Counted from the first letter of the stretch, positions 49,901-62,529 are shown. The stretch is 64,000 nt of DNA from Solenopsis invicta (GCF_016802725.1 NC_052664.1:12612016-12676015); one strand, 5' to 3'. Program-made: numbers and translations. The notes: generated from the sequence alone by a model not told the origin.

Positions 49901-51480
49901 ATGCAAAGAATTACTTTTTATTTGTTTTATTTATTTCTACATTGTTACACGCTGTATAATGATTAATTTAAATTACTTTTGATTATAAATGTTTTAAATT
50001 GGAATTTATCGCAATGATTTATTAGAAAGGCCTATAAAATTATTTTATTCTTGTGTTCAGAAAAATGGAAATGGATATACGTTTGGATCATTTATATAAG
50101 ATTTTACGTATAATATTTAAAGGTTTATAGCGAGACGTAGAATTGTTTCCTTTAGATATAACAATTATAGATATAACAAAATTTAATTATACATTTTAAT
50201 TTTAAAAAATATTTATTACTGCTTGTATTTTGCAAAACTCGGCCAACAACGTTTGCAGCACGGCCTGGCGGCGCAGTCGAATCGCCAATTGCAATTATAT
50301 TCGTAATGGACTATTATACCTTTGGCATTAAAGGCGCATTCTGTTAGCGCAGTCATCAAATGCGTTGGAACAACGCGCTTGCAATAGGAAATTCTTGCTT
50401 TGAAGCAACTGCGATCAGTTGCATTACGGTTGACGAAGGCGCGATATCGCGATATGGCTAATGAATGAAATAAACCTGGTTTGCGGAATAGCTTACACGA
50501 AACAAGCGTTAGCCTATCCTCGACGTTCTCCGGTAACAGCTCGAGAAGCGTCCATTGAAAAATTCCATGCATACGCGAGCAAGAGGTGCACAGCAATAGC
50601 GCGAAATGGTAGCCGCTTGTTTTATTCGCAGAAATATACATACCGTAATGTCTTTCATTTTTCATGAGTTTTGGATGCTGCGACTTTTCCACGCATTATT
50701 TGCGCATTACTGTGAATTACTTGTAAAATTTATTTGGAAAAATTTAGATATCGAAATTGAACTGCACATTGAAGATCCGTGTATAAGTTTTTCCGAATTA
50801 CATAAGTTAATTAAAAGAAATCTTGGAAACGTGTTTTATTTTATTTTTTGAATTTTTTATATATTCTAACAAAATAAGTACCGTTCCCTCTACCACTTTA
50901 CGCTTCGGATCTATTAGCTAACTGCTAACTCGTTTATAGCTCTTTCACGGGGAACAGGGAAGGAAGTGTACCGGAAACTATCGTACTGTACTGTCACGAA
51001 TTGTGCACAAGGAACGTTGAGAGTAGCTCGAACGAAAGGAGAAGGGTTGGACGAGTAGAAATAGCTTGTTGCATTCAGACGAGGATAAACCTTGGCTGGC
51101 TCCATCGTGTTTACTTTGTAGAATGGCTCGCTGGTATTCGGCTTCGTAGCTACCCTCCTGTCGGTACTGCAAACGTTTGACCGCTCGTAACCAACCCTCG
51201 CGCCAGCGCTTTTATTCCGTCAGTGTCCGGATGAGTTGTACCGTGAAATATGTAAAGGAGAGCACAAGGTGGAAAGGTCCATTTCACTCGGTGAAAATGG
51301 AGACAGCAGGTTCATCTTTTTCTCCTGTGGAAGATCTTTAATTGAAACGATCTGATCTCATTTCTGTGCAATGCGAGAAATTCTTTCCTTTTATATCCTA
51401 CTCTTTTAATCCGCGAAAGCTCTTTTTAAAGTTTAAAGTTAAAGAAAATAATAAGTTGGTTGAAGTTTGAAACGTTCCCA
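46960..51480 (+). other. Intron; no supported gene
   Basis: A C/G-richer block at 46.98-47.23 kb and another at 47.49-47.85 kb contain only short frames; a 15-base poly(A) lies at 47340-47354. The 47.9-49.45 kb part is strongly A/T-rich. From 49.48 to 49.8 and 50.2 to 51.3 kb composition is more balanced. A 158-aa minus frame at 50216-50692 has a cysteine-rich end (CCKRCWPSF) but no recognised family and overlapping frames on the other strand, so it is not called. Confidence 0.45.
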
Positions 51481-51489
51481 GAGCAATTT

Positions 51490-51843
51490 TTTGAAAATAA
51501 TTGTCCCATTCCTAGTTTTACACACAGTGACTTTTAAGTGTTACAAACAGAAAGCAAAACATTTCGACCAAATAAACTTGTCAGAAAACACTTTTAAGCC
51601 AAAAAAACTACTCTTCTTGTCACTTAAAAAATTCTCTTTTCACGAAAAACGACTTGTTCCTCTTTTAGTACATACACAGAATAACTTCTATGTCTACCAG
51701 ACAAGAAATAAAAAATACTCTGATCGAATGCACACGTTGCAAGGCACCGTTAAATTCGGAAAACCATTTTTCTCGTTATTTCAAAAATTATCTTTTCATG
51801 AAAAACGATTTGTTCAACCTCTAGTTTTGCACAGAGTAACTCC
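51490..51843 (+). repeat. Degenerate tandem repeat, three copies of about 150 bp, in an open frame
   Basis: Three related blocks end in cctagttttacacacagtga (about 51511), ctcttttagtacatacacag (about 51661) and cctctagttttgcacagagt (about 51819). The last two are preceded by tcttttcacgaaaaacga and tcttttcatgaaaaacga. Spacing is about 150 and 156 bases, both multiples of three. A 128-aa plus frame (51467-51853) spans all three and shows the repeat as FSFHEKRLVPLLVHTQN and LSFHEKRFVQPLVLHRV. I do not recognise the protein; a decayed minisatellite is the simplest reading. Confidence 0.6.
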
Positions 51844-51859
51844 AAACGTATGACGCCCA

Positions 51860-54800
51860 TTGTTGTGCTTGAGTAACACACCGTCTATTCTACGGTAATA
51901 TGAATCGGTCAACAACGATCTTAATGTTCGACCTGTCCCACAGATGCACTTCTACGTTACTTCATTGATATAGTCCCGAGTTAGTCGACTAAACAATGAA
52001 TCCAAGTTTCGCTTCAGGTTTCATCATCGAAAAGCCATTGTCTGTCATTTACGTATCGTTGAAGACGAGGCAAACAAGACGGTCGACTCATAGTCCCTCT
52101 CTGCTTCAAGATTGTATCTGCGACTGCATCATTGAGCTGCGAATACCAAGCGAGTGATTTCAAACTCTCGTGATATAGTACGAACGGAATCTCGAACTAT
52201 GTTACTTCAGCGCTCTTTGTAGCAAACTCGACGACGCACTAAGATCGCAGAAACGACTCGGTACTTCACAAAACAAAAAAGTTGCTTGAAATCAAGTCGA
52301 TCTTTTTTCTCTCCTTCTGTTCTTGTCATAGTCTTAGTTGATTTATCAAAAAATGTATAATTGAAAATGCTGCTTTAAAAGAGAATCATAAAAATATTAA
52401 AGCAAAACCTATTGAGATAAAAACTTAAAAACATTTGATGACAAAGACCTATTAATGATTTTTTTATTTTTCAAATTATTATAATGATTATGATAACTGA
52501 AAGGATTCAAGTATAAGTTTTCAACATATATTTTAAATATATAATATACATATATGTATATCAAATTTATTTTTTTTTAATCTTTCAATATTCTTTGTAT
52601 TAACTTAGGTGAATATCAAATATTAAAAACTTAAAAAAAAATAAAATTATACTTCTTAAATTTATTAAATTTAATCTTAATCGATTAGTTTAGCTGTAAT
52701 TAATTAATTATATACATACAAATATTGCATGCACTTGTAAGATATTAATTATCATTTATTTTTTATACAACTTCCAACACAAAAATTATAATTATTTACG
52801 ATGTAGAAAAGTGTTAACTTCGTTAGAAAGCATTACGTAGTATCTTTCTAAATCTCGATTAAAGAAGAAATCTCGATGAACAATCAACAAAATTATATGG
52901 CGATGAGTAGCGAGTGTCGTGGGAATCGAGGGAGAGTGTTGCTTGTCGACTTATTAAATTTACCAAGCCACAAATTCCAGCCCTGGGGAGATGGTCGATT
53001 TTGGGTCCGCAGCCGGCCTGCGTGTACCGGCTGCAGATTCTCTTCTCTCTCCGCGGTAGACGGAGTATAATGTACAACTTCAGGACCGCCAAATTCCCTC
53101 CTAAATACCCCGCCTAACTGGCTTACTGACTGCAGTCGGAACCAGAGCGCTGCCAGTGGTGCCAGGGGCTGCTCGCTTTTCCCGAGCTTACCACGCACAC
53201 GTGTACCGCCACGCGAGTTCGTAGGTCCGATATTACCCGGCGAATATCTCGTAAATACAAGTACCGGTGTCACGCCGCAGAGCGTTTTCAGAGTACCAGT
53301 TTCGTTCCTCAGAGGTTCACTTATTCTTGGGAAGAAGGGGAAATCGTTAGTGCTCTGGTCTTCGCACCTCGGTTACATTCTTAGGCACGATAACGAAGAA
53401 GTGTCTTACAAATGAAGCACATAAAGATGCAATTTTCTCTTCCAAGAGGTAATACGATGTTAAAGATGCTATACTGAGCTTGAACGAACGAGAATGTAAC
53501 TTTTGATTCTGCAAGTAGAACGTATATTTATTTATGTTTGAAAAACGTATTGTTTTCTTCTTTCTTTTGTTAAAAGATAGACATAAATAAAAATCTGCTT
53601 TATAGATAATATAATAGATAATTATTAAAACAATGAGACGTGATGTTTCTAATACGTTATTTCACAGTGACTAATTGTTAAACAAAAGAACTAACCGTTT
53701 ATATCATTACAATACAGATCGTCAGCAAGTCAGAGAAACAAATATAAAGTCCAGATTTTAAAATATAAATAAATTACATAAACTAAGTGAGTCCAGGTTT
53801 TTAAAATATATATAAATAACTCTATTTTATAAATAAGTACATAAACAAAGTCAATCTATAGAAAATTTTTTGAGATTACATGCAAGTGGAAAAATTAACT
53901 GAATCAAAACGTTAAAATTAAATAAATTACTTACGCAAAAAGAATTAATTATTAATTATTTTTAAATTATATGTTAAATTTCTATAATAAATAAATAAAT
54001 AAATTTATGTGTTGAGAAAAATTAATTTTGCGCCAGTTATTTTCTCTGTTAAATGACCTCAGTTTGAAGAAAAATCATTGTTATGGTGGAAATGAGATTG
54101 TTCGGGAAAACAACCGACGGATAATACTCTCGCGAGTTCTAGAATCGTTTCTTTTCCTCCGAGACTTTGCGAGCGTGCGGATCACGTGCGAGTGACCACG
54201 AACGAGCGAACTAGAGAGCGGAGCAAAGTGCTTTGCTGTCATGTAACTGCGATAAGCACCAATATTATGAAAATTTATGTTACATATTATTAATTTTATT
54301 TATTTTGTTTGAGAATATATTTTCTATTCCGTTTTGTTTGTACGGTAACAATATTCTTGATAAAAATCGTGCTTATTCGTTGCGTATATTGTATTTCGAA
54401 TACAACAAATAAATAATTACACTGGTTTATAGCCAGAAACTATTCTAAATCGAAGATGTTTTTTTAGATTTTTGTATGCTGGAAACAATGCCGCAAAGCA
54501 AATTTCACCAACACGTCAGTAAAACTCTATACTTAAATTTTTTATAACATGGCTGAAAAATAAGATACCGAAATAAAAAAAAAGTACATTTTATAGGGGA
54601 TAAACAATACATTCATTTCTTGATATAAGAAAAATGATATTCGAAATTTTTATAACTTTTTAAGTATAGACTGTTACAACCTTTCAATAGAAAAAATAGT
54701 GTTTTGACATTTATATTTTGCATTATCGTAAATAAAACATTTTCGACAAAACATAAAGAAAGAATATTTTAAACGTACATTCTAAGTATTTGTTTTCGCT

Positions 54801-55150
54801 TCGAGCTGTGTAAGCTTTTGAATCATTAATGTAACAAGCCGTACTTACGCTTCCTCGTAATAAGGTCACTCATCGTCTTTTGTAAAGTTTCAACGTTATG
54901 TTTTCGTGAATCTCCTCGTTATCTTAATGTTTCTTGTAGGTTTTAAATTTTTAGTTGAATGCGATGTCTCGGAAAACAAAATTGTACTCTTGTCTTGTTA
55001 AAAAACTTTTCCATTAGGCGAGTTGAGTTTATACAAGTTGAGTTTTAACTCAAGTCACTCATACATGAATTAAAATATATCATAATAAAAACTTAGCTAC
55101 GAATCAATAATTTTGAAAGGCTGCGTGCTCAGACTGATCAATCGTCATCA
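51860..55150 (+). other. Intron; no gene seen
   Basis: Balanced composition at 51.86-52.3 and 52.85-53.4 kb, the latter with overlapping frames on both strands (64-126 aa) without domains. The 53.5-55.1 kb part is A/T-rich. A weak direct repeat with a period of about 42 bp (gtccag.ttttaaaatata) lies at 53748-53820. Confidence 0.5.
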
Positions 55151-55159
55151 TTCTTTCCT

Positions 55160-55870
55160 GAAATAATGGCTTCATCAGTTACACTTTTCCCATTTCAATT
55201 TCTGTCTTCCTGTCGAGACGGAGCAGAAAATGTCCTCGAAGAGATAGATACAACAAAAAGGGTTCTGCAGACGAAGGGATTCCAAGTGACCGAAACCTCG
55301 CGCAGCTCGTGCCATCTTAACGAACTTCGAACCGCTCTTAAAATGAAGCGACGCGACGAGGATAGTGGAAGGGGCAAAAGGTCGATTGGAGGAAGAACGA
55401 GAGGGAAAACCACTTGATGTGGAGGCGACGCGACGAGACAGCTTGAATACGGCGGAAGACGGGAAAGGATGCGAGAAAGAGGAAAGACGACCTGCCATCC
55501 GACCGACGGAGGGCCAGAGAATAGAGAGACAATACAGTCAGCAGCAGACGCGGCAAATTGCCCGTTAATAATCCGTACGAGGGCAGGCGTGGGTGGAGAA
55601 CGAAAGGATAGAAGCAGCGGGGCTGGTTGCACAACCCCGTCTTTCTCGTTTTCGTCGGATGAAGGGCGCCGGATGAAATATTCCACTCTGATCCGATGTA
55701 ATTGCGACGTCGTGCTTGAAAATTCTCCCGGGTCTGCCCCTACCCGGGTCTTTCTCCTTTCCGCAACCTTGCTATCGCCATTGCTATCGTCATTACCACA
55801 ACTAGTGTTAGCCTTTCTCACTCTCTTCATCTCTCTCTCTCTCTCTCTCTCTCGTGCTCGCATTCTCTAT
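55160..55870. other. C/G-rich block with purine tract followed by CU tract
   Basis: The plus strand is purine-rich at about 55340-55560 (gaggatagtggaaggggcaa, gggaaaggatgcgagaaaga) and pyrimidine-rich from about 55740 to 55870, including a (CT)n run. Long overlapping open frames result, among them a 222-aa minus frame whose N-terminus is the translated CT repeat (MRAREREREREM) and whose rest is S/R/P/L-rich. No domain is visible in any frame. I take the frames as composition artefacts. Confidence 0.55.
55830..55853 (+). repeat. (CT)n microsatellite
   Basis: Twelve CT dinucleotides on the sense strand, at the end of the C/G-rich block. Confidence 0.93.
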
Positions 55871-58800
55871 TTCGATTTCTTTTTGATGAATATATCCTAT
55901 TCTAAATTATTTTACAAGTTGTGCAGCAATTTTTTTAAATTACAGAATACCATAATAAGTAATTAAAGAGACAAAAATAATAGTACATGACGCTTAATAA
56001 GAAAAATTTTTAATTTTATGTATAAGTGCTTCAAAAATGTGAGAGGGGGAGTGGAGGAGAAATAATCCTTGGAATTTAGATACTATAGAGTATTTAATAT
56101 TTAAGATTAGCATTTGCAATGAATGATTATCTTTAATTACGTTTTGCTGAAATGTCTTTAAAATGTTCACACGGTCGAAAAATTGACAAAATTGTTGAGA
56201 CAACTTGTATGCATATAACTACCGACATTAAGGTAGTGAACATGTAGGGTTGTGGCATGTTTATCGTTCTACATCGGCTGCGGTCCCGAACGGATTAGAT
56301 CTCGTTCCTGTTTGGATCCTAGGCAAATTAACTCTCAAGTAATCGATGAATATCTGAGGATGGTAATTATAGTGCGAAACCTCTTGCACCGCTTTGGCTT
56401 TATTTAAATTCTGTTTGCGATAAAGAATTATTTGCCCGAAATCGATCTACTTTAAAGCTGAAAAGATATTTCTTAAAGTAGCAATAAAGAATAAAAATGT
56501 AGATAGGATATTAATTATTTATGAATGCAATTGATTTAAAGTAGCTAAAGAGTATTCCTTGAAAAAAAGTACATTACCAATTTAATATACATCATATACA
56601 TGTACATTGTTATAATCTAATGCATAATTTGTAAAAATTTTGTTCAAAAACATAGTCTTTTATTAACGGCAGGTATATTTAACATATAAGCCAATCTTTA
56701 TTCAGGATTTATCTCTAATGTAATTTTCCTTGGATCGATATTTTATCACGTTATAATATTCGGTTATTAAACCAAGCGTAAAATAAAGAAACCAGTGTAA
56801 AAGGAAAATATGATCTCATCATATGAAAAAATCTCATCATAGAACACGTTTTATCGTGATTCACATTGCAAGAGGGAAATATACTTTTGTATATTGGAAT
56901 TTGCTCATAATCCGCCAATCGGATAGTATTATTTTACGGAAATTAATTTACAACAGTAATCAGATACTAATAATCTAATGTGAACGGATGATCCAAATGT
57001 GCATCTCGGCGTGAAGTCGGTTTTGCACGCGACGCGTGCATTACACCCGTCGTAACATTAATTACTCACGCGAATCTTCGAAATTAATTACATCATCGTT
57101 AATTTCTTCATCGTTAAATTATCAAATTAATTATTGCAGGACATATATCGGCTATCTATTGAAATTAATTTTCATATTCCGCCAAACTCCTTCAATTATT
57201 TCAATTCAATCGGTATGCTTTACAATCGTTAATATCTTGTTTTATACAAAATGCCAATAATGAAATATCTAACAACTCTTTCTCTCCCTCTCTCCTCGTA
57301 TAAATATTATTTCTTCAATTTTGTCATACTGTAAATTTTTAATAATACAATTGTTATTTAAGTTTTTAAGTGTTTTATATATAAAATTAATTCTTTAGTA
57401 GCTTTAAATTAGTATAACATAAAAGCTTGTTTATATATTATATTTTTGTTTAAAAGAATAATAAAAATAAATATGTTTATTACATGATAAAATGCGAATA
57501 TTTTAAGCAGTTTAATTTTTGCAGTTAAATTGAAGACGATAATAACTTTCGCGTCAGTTTCCTAAGTATGATCAATAAGAAGTCAGAAAAGTGCACGAGT
57601 GTGGCGTAAATAATTCAAATTCGTTGAAAAGTTTGAAAAGTTCAATTTTGACGTAATTGTGTTAATCCTCTAAATACTCGTTTTCGGCCAAGAAGAGCAT
57701 AAATGTTCTGTCAAACAGACGAGCTATAATTCTTGATCTTAAGAAAAGTGCAGACACGTAATTAAACTTTCTTAGTTGCATCTGCACCATACCTCGACGA
57801 AGTTACATAAAAGTTTCTTTGCGTTACAAAGGAGAAGCGTACTCGACAGGGTGACATCGATCGCTAGGAGAGATCGAGATGAAATGGGAAAGGAGAAAAA
57901 ACCGACTGGCCTTTGTAAAAGGTGACACTAGGTTATCGGTGAGAATTTTTTAGAGCTTGTATGTCCGAAGAACGTACCTAAGGTTCGTAAACAACAAAGT
58001 TAGAATGAAAAAGTTGGATTAAAAGAACGAAATTGGAAAGGACAATGGAATTTGTTTTAAAAATGACGATTTTGAATCTGATTTTATTGCGAATAAAAAT
58101 ACTGTAATAGATTTAGCCCTCATGTATATCCGAAAGTTTCATGTTGCGTCAGAGTAATACGTCAGAGTATTCGATTATGCTCTACGGAATTTCACATGCT
58201 ACAAGTAGTAAACGGTTTCTTCAAGCCTGTCCAAAACTTATTCTAGCAATAGTCTCACCTATAATAATAATATCGACCTTTTGTCTTTCCTCTGCTAATA
58301 GATATAAACTGATTTAATGTTGTGTATGATAATTTTCAATTTTTTTTCTTTAACAGTTATGTATTAAATTCTATTCGCCATTACATATTTTAAGTGTTCT
58401 TATAAAATTTTCAAATTTTATAAAAATTGGTTGATGATCTTTTTTAATATAAGAGAATATTATCTAAAAAAAAATAAAAAATAAGAGTGGAGTTATTGGT
58501 AACGTGATACATACGCGAATAATAATCGCATATCCTTTTATATAAACTATAGTATGCGTTTGATAGCGTCTATATTGAAAACCAAGTCACATTTTTATTA
58601 AAATAAGAAAACCCTGAAAAATATAGAAGGGAAAATAATTTCCAAGTTTGGATCGTTGTTGAAAAATGTGAAGGGAAATGAGAGAGATTGTTTTTATGTA
58701 ATATTTTTTTCTTTTAGAAATTTGATTCTTTGTGTCTTTGGTAGGTTAAAAATTTAATTACAAGCTCCTATTAATCAAAGAAGATGAACCAATAGGAGGA

Positions 58801-59590
58801 AGCAATAGGAGGCATCATCGGGTGTTGATTCGGTCCTCGTTATTGATCTGTGTAAAGAATATTGATTCCTTGATCGATGGCGGCATCACGAAAATGAAGA
58901 TTGTTACGTTATATATTCAACATGTGCGTCTACGAAAGGGGCAAGACGGGGCATTTACCTTCTTTTGAAATTTATAATGCTACAATAATATTCGACGCGC
59001 GTCGAATAAAAGCGCATGTTATGGCAAATAGTGCAGCGCACCAACCATGCTGCGTCGCTGCTAAAAATCACAAAAGTAATAAGGATTATAAGTGATTCAT
59101 ATCCGCGGTTCTAGGGAAGGTCCAAATCGCTCGCTGCGACCTAGTGTTGATACCAAAAAATATCTAAATTTATAATTATATACATATAAATTCTAATTCT
59201 TGAAATAATAATAATAATAACAATAAGCTTATGTACGTGTGTGTGCGTGCATGCGTTTTAACGTCATTTGAAAATAACTTAAAATAAAGCTCTGTCTTTT
59301 TATTTAACAATAACATACAGATATTTCATCTTGAACAACATAAATGGAGACTGACAATTCTTGAAAATTTATGAAAAACTGTTACAAGGAGTCTTTATAA
59401 GATAGTCATTTAATACTCGCTTTATTCTACGAGCAATATAATCGTAATAAAAGCCGTAGCACGGGAAGCAACTATGGTCTCTTTAGAAAGTTTTCTGACA
59501 TTTATTCCCTGAACATTTGTGCGCACGTGCTATTCGTCGTTTCTAACTTCTCCCATAACGCGCATCGTCGGTTCATTGTCGAGATATTGT
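55870..59590 (+). other. Intron; no gene seen
   Basis: Mostly A/T-rich, with a small C/G-rich patch at 57.0-57.06 kb containing gcacgcgacgcgtgc, an imperfect palindrome. Nothing else supported apart from the palindrome at 58989-59008. Confidence 0.5.
58989..59008. repeat. Perfect 20-bp palindrome
   Basis: tattcgacgcgcgtcgaata reads the same on both strands with no spacer. A dimeric DNA-binding protein site is one explanation; chance is possible in 64 kb but unlikely at this length. Confidence 0.9.
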
Positions 59591-59599
59591 TCGCAGTAT

Positions 59600-60107
59600 A
59601 AATTGCACGGTGTCCGTCGATTTCCTTTCCTTTCCGAAAGAGACAGGCGCGAAAATCGACGCCGAGGCGCCGGCGCGTACTTGTGGAAAATTTGAAAAAT
59701 TTTCGTAATCTCGTTAGAAAGAAACGAAACTCCTCCCCAATCGCGTATGCCAGAAGAGATTCGAGTGAAGGAGCAACTTTCTTAACTCGTGTCCCGGAGT
59801 AACTGCCAGTCGCGAACTAAAAACTTGTTCCGCGAAATTACCTCGTAAGTCGGGCTCGCCGGCTACGGGCTCCGTTCAGCTCCGGAAGCATTTTCACGTA
59901 GCCCCCCCTCGCTTCCGGCACGCAGCCGAGCCCATGTGAGGCATTGTCGAAATCTCGCGATGTACGTCGAATTCTCAATCGGACGGACAATTCACGAGAT
60001 TGCGGTGCTCCGACGGCACGGGTGGACTGTAAAGTTGTTTCCGACGGCTTTCGGATCGTTCGCAAGACCGAAAATCCGATACATACATGTATCTGACATA
60101 CGTGTAT

Positions 60108-60110
<3 letters not shown>
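59600..60110. other. C/G-rich island without a convincing gene
   Basis: Rich in CpG. Minus frame 59838-60155 (105 aa) and plus frame 59936-60166 (76 aa) overlap and both run into the TA repeat, which gives them a YIYIYI end. No domain. Possible regulatory island. Confidence 0.4.

Positions 60111-60111
<1 letters not shown>

Positions 60112-60144
<33 letters not shown>
60112..60144. repeat. (TA)n microsatellite
   Basis: About 16 AT dinucleotides after gtgc. Simple repeat, self-complementary. Confidence 0.95.
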
Positions 60145-60146
<2 letters not shown>

Positions 60147-60149
60147 CAG

Positions 60150-61430
60150 TAACATCCAAAATTTGAGGTCAACTGCGAAAGGAACTCGCGTGTTTCCACG
60201 ATCGATTCCCGCTTCCCGAGACGAAAACCTAGATTTAACCGTACGTCATAATTGAACGCCCAATTACGTTCACCGCTCGCTCAATTAATGGCGCGCTTTG
60301 TAATTCTGATCGGGTGGTTAAACATATTCCGACAGACTGGATAAGTATCTTCTATGGGTACAGTAAATGTCAAATTAATCAAAAGGTAGATTAACATCTG
60401 ATATTTCCTCATAAATTTGAACGTTTAGTTACCCCTTGATGTTATTGCAATTTATGAAAATGATGATTAGAGAATAAATAAATTAATGAAGGAAGCAAAG
60501 TTCACTTTAATTTAAATCGATAAAGAGTTTTATTAATTAAAAATTCGAGAGATTTTGAAATTGTGAAAAATTTCATTATTAATTGTTTGTAATTTGAAAG
60601 CTACGTTAATTAATAACATTTTAATTAATTGTTTAAAAAGTTTATTTTAAGCTTATTAAAAATCTGTTAAAATAGTAACTGGAATATTAAAATATCTTTG
60701 AAAATCGTCGACATATGACGAAACTGTTAATATCAGAAATGGCACAAGTTTCACGAATTTCAATATTGATAGAGTAAATTTTGCCAAGTTACGTTGTTAA
60801 CGCGAAGTTCTTGTCGTGATTACATGACGTCGCACGCAAATCTATATTTCAGACGCCTCGTCGAAACTTGCACTCCCAAATAACTTGGTAAATGCTCGAT
60901 CGAAGCAATGCACAGCTGGATGACATACACGAAATACTCGACAAGAATGGCGACATGAATTTAGAAAGTGCAAAGACGGATCCAACGCCGCGCGCATCCA
61001 TTGAATTCGTCACATTCAAGCAAGAAATGTGACAAAGCGAATCAGACGATATCAAACGTATACATATATTTAAATATGCATAATATACAGTTGACCAAGC
61101 TTTAATTAAATTTGCTGTGAGACGGAAGATCGTATTATTCACTATTTTCATTCTCTTAATTTTTGCAAATTTTTATCCGTTTTATTTACAGTTTTGTTCG
61201 TCATTTTTTACCTTGTATTCTCCTCTCTTCCATAAATTGCTATTTTTCTGCTGTAAAACCTAAATTAATATGTATAAAAGTAATATAACTCAATGTCTTT
61301 CAACTTGCGTGCACTGTACGTTCGTATATGCTCGTCAATGAGTAACTTGAGAGTGACATTACTTATCGGCGAAATCTTAATGGAGAAAGAGTCACGTAAT
61401 ATCAAAACAATTATATCAGAACCTCTTAAC
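60150..61430 (+). other. Intron; no gene seen
   Basis: A/T-rich with a balanced patch at 60.79-61.05 kb; a 100-aa minus frame there (60849-61151) has no domain. Confidence 0.5.
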
Positions 61431-61441
61431 CGGTTACGTGA

Positions 61442-61519
61442 CTGTTTAAGAGATTCTGACATAATTGCTTTAATATTAAACTGTTCAAAAGATTTTGATA
61501 TAATTGCTTTGATATTAAA
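61442..61519. repeat. Two-copy tandem repeat, period 39 bp
   Basis: The unit ctgtttaagagattctgaca then taattgctttaatattaaa is followed directly by ctgttcaaaagattttgata then taattgctttgatattaaa. The period is a multiple of three and the short plus frame repeats DIIALIL, but the frame is only 77 aa and no gene is called. Confidence 0.85.
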
Positions 61520-61688
61520 AATATAATAAATTATTTATATAATCTACTTCAGTGTATATTACTAGTTATTTACTTATTTTTTAAGTGCTAACAGTAGATA
61601 AATGCGAGTTATAATAATACGAGAGAGCAAATTACAATTACATTTTTCTTAATTCCAGTAATGGGAGGATATTAAATGAATTTAATGT

Positions 61689-61781
61689 TATCTCATTGTA
61701 TATTTGGATCAAATATTATTTAATCCTAATTATTTAATCCATTATTAGGATTAAATAATATTTAATCTAAATAATGAGATA
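61689..61781. repeat. A/T-rich hairpin, about 40-bp arms
   Basis: The left arm runs from tatctcattgtatatttgga to tatttaatcctaat at 61730. The right arm from 61744 (attaggattaaataatattt) to ataatgagata is its reverse complement with a few mismatches, around a 13-base loop. It could be a small MITE or a long hairpin transcript within the intron. Confidence 0.7.
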
Positions 61782-61934
61782 TCTAATAATACATATATAA
61801 ATTTCTAATTGAACTAGAAATTATATTTTCTCAAATATTATCATAAGCCAAATTAAACATTCATGCACATAAATTTCAAAGTCTGAGTAAACTTGTGAAA
61901 TACATATATAATAAGGATTAACATAAATCTATCT

Positions 61935-62515
61935 TTAATGCTATGTGACTCTCCGTGTTTCGGAAGTTTTGACCTTTCAATGTTCGGAAGTTTATTATTT
62001 TCATCATTTCTTGTATCTTCATTCGTTCACTCTCCGCTCTTTCAGCCACTCTCCTGTTCATCCATTTTACGTTTCATCGTCTTGACAAAAGAATCTCTCG
62101 TATCCCATCTCTCTTGCTTTCGTTGAAGGACGTTAATATCGTCATTGTTCACGGCCCTCTTCTCTTCATAGATTCAGAGATTGTCTTCGCTTGCCTGCCC
62201 CGGCCGTTCCCTTTGGCATGAGTAAAAATGAATTTTCCTCTCTATTATGTCTTGTTTCCTCTTCACGGCCATTCCTGCCGTTTTCTGCCGGTCTGTCTAT
62301 TGCTACGTAATACGCATTCTTCTTTCTGTTTGCAAGCGTTTATCCATCGTTGTTTTCACGCGCATTTTGTTTGCCGTCCGCTACGTTTCTGCTTTATTAC
62401 AAGGATCTTGCTTCACAACTTTTCTTCATGTAATATTTGCTCTTTTTTCGGTCTCGTTTTTCAGAGTCGGCCGGTCTCTTTTTGATCAACCTCTCTTTTC
62501 TAACTCATGCAAAAT
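61935..62515 (+). other. Sense-strand CU-rich region
   Basis: About 580 bases with a strong T+C bias on the plus strand (cattcgttcactctccgctc, ctctcctgttcatccatttt). Two plus frames (85 and 97 aa) are rich in F, S, L and C and reflect the bias. It is the longest of the CU-biased regions in the intron. Confidence 0.6.
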
Positions 62516-62529
62516 TTATATCTCTCACA

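Noticed and set aside
50216..50692. 158-aa minus-strand frame with a cysteine-rich end
   Set aside because: No recognisable family, no splice or start context, and overlapping plus frames in a balanced-composition patch where such lengths can arise by chance.
55195..55863. 222-aa minus-strand open frame, the longest in the window
   Set aside because: Its N-terminus is the translated CT repeat and the rest follows the strand bias of a C/G-rich purine/pyrimidine block; several overlapping frames on both strands are equally open and no domain is visible.
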